The notes below the pieces were generated by a model. That model was given only the letters and a program-made list of their open reading frames with translations. It made no database searches and was not told the DNA's origin. Source: Thinopyrum elongatum (lineage: Eukaryota; Streptophyta; Magnoliopsida; Poales; Poaceae). From it: 64,000 bases of DNA. Shown here piece after piece: positions 43,140-56,033 of this stretch. Position numbers and translations under genes: made by a program. Positions within the stretch are counted from its first letter, which is position 1; the number at the start of each line of letters is the position of its first letter. The stretch is from contig CM022303.1 of NCBI GenBank assembly GCA_011799875.1, positions 729,016,340-729,080,339 of the forward strand, given 5' to 3'.

Positions 43140-46100
43140 ACGCCGCCATCTCCCAACCTCCATTCTCCGGATTCCAATCTACGCCGGCATCATGCCCACC
43201 TCGCGCGCCGCCCATTCGCCCTCCCCGTGCGGCAGCAGCCCTACCCCGAAGCGCTGCCCTCCGCCGCTAACTCCGTCCACCGTCGATTCCCTTTCTCGTC
43301 CATCGGCAACCTCGGTAGTTGGAGCCCGTCGGCGTCCGTCGTCCTCACCGTCGCCATGCCGCGCTCCTCCCGACGTTATCCTCACCGTCACCTAGCCGCG
43401 TCCACGTTGGTGTCATCCGCCACCCGAAGATCTGCCGCGTGTTCCGTCGCTGCACCGCCCCGCAAGCATTTCAGCCTCCGGCCCGTCAAGCAGGTGATCC
43501 CCTGAATCCCATTTCCTCTGCAGTTTTTACCATCAATCAATCAAATTCGAGGCGTGTGACCTGTTCGGCTGCTTGCTGCCTTTCCTTCCACGGGCACCGA
43601 ACCAGCACCGGCCCTCGCGTGATTCGCCCCGTTCATGTGTAGCTCCAGCCTGAACTATAATGAAAAGGCAAGCACCTGCCATTAGCCCTAAAAAATGTGC
43701 AGCTCCAGGGCGTCCTGCGACCACCCTCCTCTGTGTGCTAGTGCTACATAGTCAACTCTTTTTTTTGTGCGTTCATGTTCAGATTATCCCAGTACACAAT
43801 CGGTTGATTTTTTATGTGTCAAACGGTGCTGGCCTGTTAGGCTGTTAGTTACTAACCTGTAACTAGTACTGAACTATGAACTTGTCATCTCGTAAGTGGT
43901 AATGTTCAATGCCAATGGGAGGGAAGTTGTTCACTTCTGTTAACTTATTATTCGGTTGTATATTAGCTACTACTAGTAATTATTGTGTACTGCTTGTTTT
44001 TGTGTTGTGCAGAAATGCAGACAAGAGACAATAATTAAGACTGAATCTTCCCTAGGAATCAATTTTCTCCTTTTTTTTGTACTTCTTTTTTGCCTCTCGT
44101 GGATTTTTGGGTGATGACGCATGTAATTTTTGGGAGGAGCAGGGGTATGATTCACGCCTTCATCTTGCAATTATGGTGGGTTTGGAGGTTCATTCTGATT
44201 TTTATGGCAACAGCTTCAAAGGCCTCTTCCCGAATCTTCTGCCCGCTATTTCAGGAGTATATAACCCCCACCTATTGGATGACCGACCCATGTCACCCTG
44301 TTCGCCACGGTCGCCGCCACTTGACGACATGGTGGTGGACACTAGTGCAACCACAGTGGCGGCTTCTCTTGCCTAGGTACACGTCGCATCTCTGTTTCAT
44401 CTTTTTGCTGGTTTGTGTACTTTTGCTCTCTTTTCACTCTGTCTGAGAATGTGCTTTGTGATTAGCACACACATCATAGCGATTACTAGCTCAGAGGGCA
44501 GTTTTTGTTTCCTAGAATGTTATTTTTTACCACTGTAAGAAAAGAAAACATGTGCAAGGGGGTTCTTTTAATTCTGCATTGTGATATGTCGTTGCAGCAA
44601 GTTTTAGTTCTACAAGTAGATGAACTGTTATTTCTTTGAAATTCAGATCTAATGGTGGGTGCATACAGAACAGAAAATTGTATACCTAACTGATTCTTAA
44701 TCTAAACAGAAGGTTTATCAGGTATTGCGTGCAGGTTTGTGGGTATGACACAGATTTGAAGGTCCAGCTCCTGCCTGCATGTGCAAAAGGTTCATGATGC
44801 ATCTCTTAACATAACATGGTAAGTCATTTTTATTCTTGATCTCTCCATTATGTTGTGTTCCATTTCATGGATGGAAGGAATTCCGGTTTAATTTCACATG
44901 ATGTTCAAACACATAAATACCTGATGTGCTGAATTGCTAACATACTGAGAAAATGCTACAGCTTGATGACTAAGTAGTACAGTTCATTTAGAACTTAGTT
45001 CTGATAACATGGGTCTTGTGGGGTATATTGGCTCAAGTACAATCGAGCATGATTTATTGGAAATATACTACAACACTACATTATTCCCAGGTCAAGAATA
45101 ACATTTTGGGCATAACTTTGCGTGCAATGCAAGTCGGCAAAACAGATGAGATTTTTTTCTTACGCCAGAACCACTTAAATTTTCTGTACTGATTTCCCCT
45201 TTTGATCTGTGGCTTTCTGATTCGAGAGTTGTTGTTCCCAAATCATTCTAAAATGCTTGGCGGGTTTTTATGTATCCATCAGGGGCTTTAGTTTTCGTGA
45301 ACATATTTGTCCAACAGTTGAGTACATTTACCAGCAAGATAGAAATGAAATTGCTAATGGCCCATATGATTACTTTCACTAGCGAGCTCAGGTGATAGCT
45401 AACTGCCTTCTATCGGAGAGCAAATTCAATGTTCTCTTAATTTTCTTGATGTTCTAGTACTGCCTACTAATGTATTTTCAATGCATATTTTATAACATGG
45501 TATATATAGCTTAGGGTGTGAAATATTCATTTTTTGCCTCTTGCGATGTTCAACTACAAGTCTGGTGAAATTTATGGTGTTGTGGAACTACTGAAGTTTG
45601 ACTAAATTTTTTTATTCAACTGGCATTGTTCTCTTCAAAGCGTGTGTGGTACATGTTGTTGACATCCAAGAATGCTTCTTATTTAATGATCATAGTATTT
45701 TCAAATTAAAGCTCCAGCCCAACATAAGCAGTCCACCAATAAATTGAGTCAACCTTGTTCTATAGATCTTATCTATGTCATCGTATAGTTTGATTACCAT
45801 ATGCATCTTCTACAACTTTGAACAAATTTGTTGTGCATCATTTGATTAATTAATGCATCTTTATTTGACATGCATATTATCAGATTTTGATCGCTAACCT
45901 TGCCGAAATCTATCATATCAAAGAGAAGGTGACAATAAATCTCATAACTCTCATTTATAAATTATTTTTGAAATACCAAATAATGACTATGATTTGTTTA
46001 TATTTACTTAACACTGAAACTAAACTGGCAAAAGCACGTGTTGAAAAGTTTGATAAAGCCAATCAAGGCCCTGAAGAATCAACTTACCGAACCAACTGTT

Positions 46101-46330
46101 CACTAACAAGGAATGGGTTACAGCAGTTTATTTGTGTCTGTGTGCATAAATTTCTTAATTATCATACAATGCCTAGTTTTTGTATAAGTTTACTTACAGT
46201 TGCACTGAACCTCAAATGCAGAAAGCACATGGTGACCAAGAATCGAAAAATGCTCATGCTGGAAATAGCAATACAACCAAGTAAGGTGGTCCTGAACCAA
46301 GTGTATAACTTCCCGCGTCACTAAGCACAT
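43140..46330 (+). other. Exon-like pieces inside the CACTA element (possible captured gene)
   Basis: A GC-rich block (43140-43494) ends in a fair splice donor (GTCAAGCAG then gtgatc). Later pieces have splice-like borders. 'ttattatcag' precedes an open stretch ILIANLAEIYHIKEK ending AAG then gtgaca (45884-45929). A piece after 'aaatgcag' reads KAHGDQESKNAHAGNSNTTK and is followed by gtaagg (46221-46285). ARVEKFDKANQGPEESTYRT lies between (46031-46090). An open block at 44077-44376 ends MVVDTSATTVAASLA-stop. After the nested Copia, 'attttcttccag' precedes GDFIIGKHSRSKEQLH-stop (56061-56111). I do not recognise the protein. It may be transduplicated host gene parts or the element's own degenerate gene. 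Confidence 0.4.
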
Positions 46331-46521
46331 CAAGAAAATATATTAGTAGGCTGTATCTTTGGTAAAGTATCTAGGTTTTTTAGGTCAAAAAGCCAAAGCT
46401 GACCACTACAACACAACCTAAGACATTGGTGCTCAAAGACAACCTCAAGACATTTGTACGGTACATCTCACAGTTTCATCAAAAGAACATTTCATCTTGC
46501 ACTAATCCAAAAGCTTATGTT

Positions 46522-46526
46522 CTAAA
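46522..46526. other. 5-bp target-site duplication, left (CTAAA)
   Basis: Matches 56029-56033 exactly. Confidence 0.88.
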
Positions 46527-48696
46527 TGTAGGAGATATGCCCTAGAGGCAATAATAAATGTTATTATTTATCTCCGTGTTCATAATTAGGTTTATGTTCC
46601 ATGCTATAACTGCTATGGTTCTCGAGTCTGCAAATAAAACGAGGCTCAGAGGAAGACTCATATGCATGTGTGGAATAATAAACGGTAAAATGTATTCCTA
46701 GTCTAGCCTCTAAGACTAGCTCAAGTGTTGCATGATGGTTCTGTTTTCCTGATCATGGGCATGTCTATGCCAGCAACTTTGAGGGCACAATGTTAGCAGA
46801 ACATTTGTGTTGAATCGACCCGAATTGATGTTATGCTATGAGATACATTCGTCACAAGTTTATGGTTAATAACACAGAGATGGTTAATGTTTGCATGATT
46901 CCTCAGACCATGAGAGTATCGAGTTTCTTCATGCTTGATTCATGAACTTTGGGGTTTGTTAAACGTCATCCGTAAATGGATGGCTATTACGGCGGCTTAC
47001 GGGTTCATGGGAAAGTATGTCAAGTAACTTGATAGCTCAAGATTGGGATTTGCTCCTCCGACGATGGAGAGATATCTCTGGGCCCTCTCGGTGTTACGGT
47101 ATCCATCATCGTCTGGCCAGACACTTTGTGATTTGATCACGGGGATGCCGGAACATGGTAACGAGAAAAGAGAACAATACCGGTAACGAGGTAACTAGCA
47201 TAGTGGACAAGTGTTGATCCACGGGAATGCCAACATGTCTCACCTCGGGTATTTGTAACATATCACGAAGCAACAGGAATAGCACACGGCAACTGGAGGT
47301 TCACTCGAATATTCATTCGTGTGGGTATAGAGGTCAATATGGGTGTCCACGGCTCCGATGTTGATCATCGATCGGAAGGGGTTCCGTGTCATGTCTATAC
47401 TTCACCGAACCTATAGGGTCACACGCTTAAGGGTCATCTATCTGCTGAATACTAGATAGGGAGTCTGAGAGAAAATCACCGAAAAAGTTTCGGACACCGA
47501 AAAGTTTCGGACAGCGGAAAAGTTCCGCAGAGAGAGGTCACCGGATGAGTTCCGGTGAAACTGAAAAGTTGTTTCAGGGGATACCATTAAGTCAAAATGG
47601 TTTCGGCACATGCCTGATAATTCTTGGAGGATACCAGAATCATTCTGGAAACTTCTGGGAATTTTCTGGAAGAAAAACCGGAAATGTTCCGGGGCTGCCG
47701 GAACCGCTTCAGATGCTTTTCGCAGATGAAATCACTAAACTGGAATTGTTCCAGAACGCATTGAAAATTATTTTAGTGGGTACTGGAAATGTTCTAAGCC
47801 CACATAAATATTTTCAGTTCGAACGGACGCTGAAAAATGTTGTCGTGAATAGTGAAAGTGCTTTTTGGGAATTTTATGGAAAGCACCTTTTTGGAAATTC
47901 CAAAAGGGCCTTCTAGAAGGGGAAGGAGGGCATGGCACCTCATGGGGGGGGGTCCCCCCCCAAGGGTGGCCGGCCAAGGAGGTGGAGCACCATGGTGCTC
48001 CACATGGCACTCCCATATGGCATATTCCCTTTTGGAAAGGGATATTCCAAGGGCACTTTGGGGTTTTTGTGTGACAATTTTACCCCTTGGCTAGCCTATA
48101 TATAGGAGTGATCTTGGCAGCCATTTCCCCATCCTTAGCTCTCACACAAGCCATGCATGATCTGGCATTCTCTCTCCCTCCCAGCGAAATAGTTTCGTAG
48201 AGCCGAAAGGCTGTCTGGGTTCCGGTGGGAACTAGTTCTGGACGGCGAAGCCCTGCCGGATAGCTGACACCGTATGTGTGCAACTCTGTAGAGAGGTCGT
48301 AGTTTCGATCTTAGTGCCCGAGGGGCTGTTCGAGAGTGCCTCCCGAAGGGCTGTCCAAGTGACGGTCCGAGTTCTGTGAGTCCTCCCGAAGGGCTGTCCG
48401 AGTGACCGTTCGAGTTTCGAAGGTCCTCCCGAAGGGCTGTCCGCGACATCGTCCGGGGGACTGTTCGACCGCCTCCCGGAGGGCTGTCCGAAGGGAAGAC
48501 GAGGGTATACATCCTCGCGGTTGGGAGGTTGTAAATCCTAGCTGCGGGGATCAGCACCGCCGATCGTCATCGACTTTACTTCCGCTGCGCTACGAGTCGG
48601 TAACGAAAATGATCAAACCTTGTATGCAGTCTCCATAGTGGTCCTGGGCTGGTGCGTAGGTCAGAAAATTTTCGTTTTCTGCTGCGTTACCCTACA
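46527..48696 (+). repeat. 5' LTR of the nested Copia (2170 bp)
   Basis: Starts TGTAGGAGATATGCCCTAGA and ends TTACCCTACA. A 287-bp block, 47870-48156, is unlike the other LTR. It holds the perfect palindrome TGGAGCACCATGGTGCTCCA and a TATA-like 'gcctatatatagg' (about 48094). Downstream, CCTCCCGAAGGGCTGTCC is repeated at 48339, 48382, 48425 and (CCTCCCGGAGGG) 48472. Confidence 0.92.
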
Positions 48697-48697
48697 G

Positions 48698-48711
48698 TGG
48701 CATCATGAGCC
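48698..48711 (+). promoter_or_regulatory. Primer-binding site of the nested Copia
   Basis: TGGCATCATGAGCC follows the 5' LTR after one base, as in the Angela-type element at 33937. Confidence 0.75.
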
Positions 48712-50100
48712 GTGCTATGCGTAGATGCAGGTTGCGATCTAGAATACATAGAGATGTATGGGTGTTGCACAATATAATTAGGTAGTAGATGAGTTCTATT
48801 ACTGAAAATTATTTGTGCGGGTAGCAGATGAAATCTGTTACCTGATGTTCTTGTTGCTTCCCTGGAATTTGCATATTTCTGATCTTGATAACAGTATGGT
48901 GGAGTTTCAAGGTTCTGGCAATCCGCGATCCTGATTGATCAACGAAGTGCTAACAGTTCATTGAATTCCACCGTAGTTAAAAAGAAAGATGAAATTTCGC
49001 AAACGAAAGGGCAATGCAGATATGATCTGCGCGGGGGTCATGCGTATGACGAAGTTTAGTATGGGGCTCGAGATTTTATTATCTCGGTTTTCATACACCC
49101 TGGAAAGTTAATCTAGCGACTTGGATTATCATACTTGATGATGGACGTTGGTAGCTTCGGTTTGTTTCGAAACCTTAGAAGCCACGTAAAACAAGTTTTT
49201 GCATGAACCAATTAGAGGCGTCTAACTTGGTTTTGCAGGAGGGTTTGCATGTGCATGTGATGTGGTATAGCAGTGCTCATAATAATTTGATTATGTATGA
49301 GATGACTATATGATGTAAATTGATTAACATGACCTGCGTGTCATGATTCGGCATGATGGCTGGAGCCATATGATTGCACTTTAAATGACCTGTGTGTCAA
49401 CCTTGTGTAATGCATTATTTTATTAGCTATAGAGATAGCAATATTATCTGCTGCATCGACAAGGTGGTGGCAATCTTCGTGAAGGTGAACACCGACGCGA
49501 ATGCCGGAGACGAAGAAATACAAGACTTCTCCGTCAGAAAGGGCTATACCATATCATGCTAATTATGAATTGCCTGAGATGTTTATCCCTTATGATGCAC
49601 CCTTCTTGATTGCGCGGTAGTCGCTTTTATTAGGGTGATCTCTCACAAAATATCAAGTAGTTAGTGTTCTCCCAAGTGTAGCACCGTCTACAACACGTAT
49701 CTTTTCGGGGTGCGCCATGTACACATGAGCACGAACGATTAGAGAGGTGTAAGGCGGGTGAAGGTCAGACCTCACTGCGTGATCACTTGGTTGTCTTGAC
49801 GTTCAGGCAGGATAGTCCTGAGCTCGGAACACATGCATCGAAAGATGGACAAGAGTCACATAGAGATGTGATTGGCAAGTTGGCCTACCGATTGAAATTC
49901 ACGTCATCAGTGATGAACCCGTCAATGGCGTTGAATTGAAATGCGGATCTTGAATCACTCACAATCAATTATGAGAGATATTGATTTGAGTGGGAGAGCA
50001 CTGTTGAATTAACTTGTTCAATTCTCAGTGCAATTAAATATGAACACTGTCTAAGTGTGGTTTGCATAATAGTTGTAGAATAAATGGCTCGCATTTCCAC
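48712..50100 (+). other. Untranslated leader of the nested Copia
   Basis: Non-coding, about 1.4 kb, resembling the Angela-type leader in layout ('gttctc(a/c)(c/a)(t/a)aagt' region near 49660). Confidence 0.55.
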
Positions 50101-53100
50101 CTTCCCTGTTTAAATTGAATAGCTATTAAATATCTGGTTAAAACTTTACGGTTGGTAACGTAATGTGAGGATTGTCCTCAAGAGTGCCGAGAAGGACTTT
50201 GTCCTATCGCATACTTTCGGTATTCTTTCGCTTATGCTATGGATCATGTGACTCTCGTCCTTCGATCCAAAAGCTAGAATTCCGTTTCAGTCAAGTGCAA
50301 TACATTTGCTTCCATGAGACCCGAACTTCGAAAGTTTGGATAGTTATGTGATATTCATGGAAATCTGAAAATCATTTTCAGAGACAGACAAAGGCTAAAA
50401 GATATGAGATATCCAAAGCAATGTTTGTTTGCAAACTATTAGTAAAAAAGTTTACTATGCATTAGACTGATAAGAGAGGGATCCAGTAGAATGCCTGTCA
50501 TATGATGAAAGGTGAATAAAACAACAACTTAAAGAGAAAGGAAGTGTCCGAAGGGTGTTAGTGTGACTTACACACCTAGGAAGTCCGGGGCTAACGCCAC
50601 TATTAAGTTGAGTGCTTCTTCTGAGAGTAGGAGAAATATTGAAAGTTAAACTGTTAGAAGTATAAAGGCAAAAAGAAAGAAGACTGGAATATCCAGCTCA
50701 TGTATGAATGTCATACAAGTTTTTGATGTATAGAAGGCTGGTAAAAGATATAGTTCTTGGGAATTATGGTTAAAGCATGTTAATCACTAATTCTTGGGTA
50801 TTGTGAGACAATCACAAAGATACCCGCTCGATTGCATTCTGTTGCAATTCGATGTAAGAACTACTATGGCCTAAAAGACTAGCCAGAAATGAGGTTTAGG
50901 TATACACAGGGAACATAGTAAATGTTACTATACCTTCCATCGGTGTATTACCGTCTGTATTCATTTTCATAATTCATTCAAAGTTTCACAAACTCTAGCC
51001 CATTGCATAAGGTATCTTGCAAGAAGGTTGTTCATAAGAGAACTTTTGATGTTCGATGTTATGAATAACATAAGGGCCATACTTTCATTATGAATGAGAT
51101 GTATGTTATGAATATTAATAATAATACATTACCTCTGGGTTTAGTTTCATAATTCATTTTAGAGTTTCATACACTCTAGCCCTTTGCACAATGTTTGTTG
51201 CAAAATAATTGTTCATAGAAGAACAATTGTTGTTCAGTATTATGAATAACATGAGGGCCATACTTCCATCCTCGATGGGACGTATGTTATGAATATTGAT
51301 GGTAATATGATACATCCATAACACTGACGCTAAATGTCACAAGACTAAAAGAATACCACACAAGTGTGGCGCTACATTTGGTCACATTGGAGAAACCCGC
51401 ATGGAAAATTCCATTATGATGGATTTTGAAGTCGTTTGATTTTGAATCATCTGACACTTGCAACTTTCCTCCGAAAAGTGAAGTGACTGAAATACCGTTC
51501 ACAGGCCATAAGGAACGAGCAAAGAACTTATTGGTGATCATACATTTTGATGTATGTAGTCCAATCAATGTTGTTGCAAGTAGTGGATTTATCTATCTTC
51601 AGAAATGACTCAAGTAGATATATGGATATTTACTTGATGAGACGTAAGTCTGGATCTTTTGAAATCATTCGAAAGGTTTTCAAATATGAAGTAGAAGTTA
51701 TTGTAACAAGAAAATTATGTTTCTACAATTCGATTGCAGAAAGAAATATTTGAGTTACAAGTTTAGCGAATGTCTGATGAGTTGTGAAAAGAGTTTCATA
51801 ACTTACACCACCCGGAACACCACTGTGAGTGGAAAGTCCGTGAAGATGTAATCGAACCATTTATGATATGGTAAGATCAAAGATGACATAAATAAATTTG
51901 CCATTATCCCTTTTAAAAGGTGATGCTTTAGAGACTACGGCTTTTACACTGAAAAGAGCTCCATCAGGTCTGTTGAAATGACACCATGGTATGGTACGCC
52001 CAACCATGTTATATCTTTTCTTAACATTTGGAATATGGGGCTTGTGTAAAAGGTTACAAACCTATTCCAAATCAGACAAGTGCTACTTTGTAGGTTATCC
52101 CAAGTCATTGGGTATTCCTCCCTCACTATACCGAGGCAAATAGGTTTGCCACAAAGAACGGTATGCTTTTAAAGAGAATTGTTCTTGCAAAAGGTGAGTG
52201 GGAGGACAGTGCAACTCGACGAGATAACCAGTATCTTCGTCATCAGGTCAAAGGAAAGGAACCTTGGAAGTGATTCCGGAGTTTCCTACTGCGACTGATA
52301 CGGAAGTCTCTACAATAAAATGTATGGACTTCAGTCGAACTTGCAGCTGATCCACGTAGGCAAGGCTCGTGCAAACCTCTCAGGTGCGCAAACGAGATAT
52401 TGTTGTTAGACAACAGTATACCTACGATACACAAGGAAGCGTTGATGGGCCCTGACTCCGGAATTGGCTAAATGCCAATACAATCCGAGATAGTTTCCAT
52501 ATAAGTGATTCAAGATTAAAACCTTGATACACCTTTCGGAAGACTTAGAGTCTGACGAATATTTATGGAACTTAAAACTGATACGGATAAAAATGTTTTA
52601 TCCATAAAGCTCGACTTGTTGCAATATACAAGTTCAAGGAGTTGACTACGATGAGATTGTTTCACCGTAGCGATGCTTAAAGTCGGTTCGGGTTGAACTA
52701 GCAATTAATACATATTTCAGTCATGAGATATGAAACATGGATGCCAAAAGGATTTCCATAAGATGGAAATGCAACCTAGGACTTGTGAGTGATACAGTCC
52801 AAAGTATTTTGTCGATCCAGAGGATGCTAGTGAATGTGCATACTTCAGAGTTCCAGCAATGGACAGAAGAGAGCAAAATGGAGTTGGAATCTTCGCTTTG
52901 ATGAAATGGTCAAAAAGGTTTTGACTTCATCAATGGGTAACGAAGATGCTTATGATTCAAGAAAGTAAGTGGGTGCATAACAAAATTTCTAAAAACCGTT
53001 GTGTGCTTGACACATTGTTAATTGGAAATAAATTTCTTGACACGAATTAGGACTTCATTTGAAAATAGTTTTTCGATGAAGTGCTTGGGCTAAATAGCCT

Positions 53101-53760
53101 TTATATTAGGCATGATGATCTATGGAGATAGATTTACCTAATGGGGCTGAGCAAAGATACATATTGACAAGATGCTAAAACCTTTTAGCATTAAAAACAT
53201 CAAGGAGTGATTCTTGCCGAAGTCACATGGAAAGAGTTTTTGCAAGACTCGGTGTCCCAAAACACTGATGAGCAAAATACATGATGGAGATTCCACACAC
53301 TCTTGTGTTTGGATTAATCATGTATTCCATGGTATGTAAAAACAAACCAGATATGTCCAATACTCCCAAAGTTGTTGCGAGTATAGATACCAAAGTGATC
53401 AAAAGTACTGATCATGGGACAACAGTGAAAAAGGGTCATTGAGTACTATAGTAGCACCGATGACATGTTTTCTCGCAAGCGGAGATCATGAAGAGTTCGT
53501 TGTAAAAGGTTACATCAATACAGTCTTCATCCATGCTCCAAGCGATTTTCGATTTAAATTGAGGGTTTTGTGTAACACACAATATGGTGGCACGGTAGTT
53601 GGAAATTGTTCCAAACAAGTTACTGTGGCGAATTCTATAACAGAGGCGAAGTATGTTGCCGCTTTTAAAAGCGACAAACAAGATGTTGAATCATATAGTT
53701 CATTCATGAACTTAGTATGGTTCCAAGATGGCTTTTGTCAATGAGACACTACTGCAAGTA
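50101..53760 (+). pseudogene. Heavily decayed Copia gag-pol
   Basis: Fragments in several frames match Angela-type polyprotein order. Gag: NVRIVLKSAEKDFVLSHTF (about 50155). Integrase: HIGETRMENSIM (51385), then SSRYMDIYLMRRKSGSFEII and RKVFKYEVE (51610-51690). RT: VQGVDYDEIVSP, SVRVELAINTYFSHEI and KMLVN-type remnants (52620-52860). RNase H: EEFVVKGYINTVFIHAPSD and VANSITEAKYVAAFKSDKQD (53490-53690). Stops and frameshifts are dense and the catalytic boxes are not intact, so no protein can be made. Confidence 0.75.
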
Positions 53761-54006
53761 GTTGCTCCATAACTCAGTCTGAGGAATCCAGGTTCGACCT
53801 GTGATTCGCATACATACCAAGCCAAGTCCACACAAAATATGACTTTTGTGAAAGCGTGAAAACGCGAGGATATGCAAAGATACACACGGAGCTGAAGTCG
53901 TCAGATCCGTTGGACATTCAGGCTATACCACAAGCGAAGCATATTTACACCGGTGTGCCACAGGTGTAAAGTGCATTAGCATTAACTAGATTATTGACTC
54001 TAGTGC

Positions 54007-54015
54007 AAGTGGGAG
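54007..54015 (+). promoter_or_regulatory. Polypurine tract of the nested Copia
   Basis: AAGTGGGAG lies two bases before the 3' LTR, the usual Copia site for plus-strand priming. Confidence 0.8.
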
Positions 54016-54017
54016 TC

Positions 54018-56028
54018 TGTAGGAGATATGCCCTAGAGGCAATAATAAATGTTATTGATTATCTCCCTGTTCATAATTAGGTTTATGTTCCATGCTATAA
54101 CTGCAATGATTCTCGAGTCTGCAAATAAAACGAGGCTCGGAGGAAGACTCATATGCACGTGTGGGATAATAAACGGTAAAATGTATTCCTAGTCTGGCCT
54201 CTAAGACTAGCTCAAGTGTTGCATGATGGTTCTGTTTTCCTGATCATGGGCATGTCTATGCCAGCAACTTTGAGGGCACATTGTTAGAAGAACATTTGTG
54301 TTGAATCGACCCGATTGATGTTATGCTATGAGATTCTTTCGTCACAAGTTACTGGTTAATAACACAGAGATGGTTAATGTTTGCATGATTCCTTAGACCA
54401 TGAGAGTATCGAGTTTCTTCATGCTTGCTTCATGAACTTTGGGGTTTGTTAAACGTCATCCGTAAATGGGTGGCTATTACGGCGGCTTACGGGTTCATGG
54501 AAAAGTATGTCAAGTAACTTGATAGCTCAAGATTGGGATTTGCTCCTCCGACGATGGAGAGATATCTCTGGGCCCTCTCGGTGTTACGGTATCCATCATC
54601 GTCTGGCCAGACACTTTGTGATTTGATCACGGGGATGCCGGAACACGGAACGAGAAAAGAGAACAATACCGGTAACGAGGTAACTGGCATAGTGGACAAG
54701 TTGTTGACCCACAGGGATGCCAACATGTCTCACCTCGGGTATTTGTAACATATCGCGAAGCAACAGGAATAGCACATGGCAACTGGAGGTTCACTCGAAT
54801 ATTCATTCGTGTGGGTATAGGGGTCAATATGGGTGTCCACGGCTCCGATGTTGATCATTGATCGGAAGGGGTTCCGGGTCATGTCTATACTTCACCGAAC
54901 CTATAGGGTCACACGCTTAAGGGTCATCTATCTGCTGAATACTAGACAGGGAGTCTGAGAGAAAATCACCGAAAAAGTTTCGGACAGCGGAAAAGTTCTG
55001 CAGAGAGAGGTCACCGGATGAGTTCCGGTGAAACTGAAAAGTTGTTTCAGAGGATACCATAAAGTCAAATTGGTTTCGGCACATGCCCGATAATTCTTGG
55101 AGGGTGCCAGAATCATTCTGGAAACTTTTGGGAATTTTCTGGAAGAAAAACCGGAAATGTTCCGGAGCTGCCGGAACCACTTCAGATGCTTTTCGCAGAT
55201 GAAAATCACTAATCTGGAATTGTTCCAGAATGCGTTGAAAATTATTTTAGTGGGTACTGGAAATGTTCTAAGCCCACATAAATATTTTCAGTTCGAACGG
55301 ACGCTGAAAAATGTCGTCGTGAATAGTGAAAGTGCTTTTTGGGTGGCTTCTTGGAGAAGCCACCTTGAGGGTCCTTTGGTATTTTTCCCCTTGGCTTCTT
55401 GGAGAAGCCACCCTTGGGCTTGGCCTGTAAATAGGGGTGGAGGGGGCTGCCTAAAGACTCACTCCTTCTCACATACATGTGCCATTGCAATGATCTGGCT
55501 TCTCTCTCCCTCCCCGCGAAATAGTTTCGTAGAGCCGAAAGGCTGTCTGGGTTCCGGTGGGAACTAGTTCTGGACAGCGAAGCCCTGCCGGATAGATGAC
55601 ACCGTATGTGTGCAACTCTGTAGAGAGGTCGTAGTTTCGATCTTAGTGCCCGAGGGGCTGTTCGAGAGTGCCTCCCGAAGGGCTGTCCAAGTGACGGTCC
55701 GAGTTCTGTGAGTCCTCCCGAAGGGCTGTCCGAGTGACCGTTCGAGTTTCGAAGGTCCTCCCGAAGGGCTGTCCGCGACATCGTCCGGGGGACTGTTCGA
55801 CCGCCTCCCGGAGGGCTGTCCGAAGGGAAGACGAGGGTATACATCCTCGCGGTTGGGAGGTTGTAAATCCTAGCTGCGGGGATCAGCACCGCCGATCGTC
55901 ATCGACTTTACTTCCGCTGCGCTACGAGTCGGTAACGAAAATGATCAAACCTTGTATGCAGTCTCCATAGTGGTCCTGGGCTGGTGCGTAGGTCAGAAAA
56001 TTTTCGTTTTCTGCTGCGTTACCCTACA
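54018..56028 (+). repeat. 3' LTR of the nested Copia (2011 bp)
   Basis: Same ends as the 5' LTR. Its internal block 55344-55489 (146 bp) replaces the 287-bp block of the partner. It contains two copies of a hairpin, GGTGGCTTCT-TGG-AGAAGCCACC (about 55342 and 55389; the second starts TTGGC), and a weaker TATA-like 'ctgtaaatagg'. Confidence 0.92.
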
Positions 56029-56033
56029 CTAAA
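56029..56033. other. 5-bp target-site duplication, right (CTAAA)
   Basis: Matches 46522-46526. Confidence 0.88.

Larger units (their letters stand above)
46527..56028 (+). mobile_element. Angela-related Copia element nested in CACTA; degenerate interior
   Basis: The 9502-bp element has LTRs 46527-48696 and 54018-56028, a primer-binding site at 48698, a polypurine tract AAGTGGGAG at 54007 and identical CTAAA flanks. The gag-pol region is recognisable only in scraps. It has stops in all frames and no intact domain, although the LTRs outside one replaced block are very similar (only a few differences over the last 500 bp). This contrast suggests the element was already defective and was copied with help in trans. 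The two LTRs carry unrelated sequence in one internal block. Confidence 0.93.
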
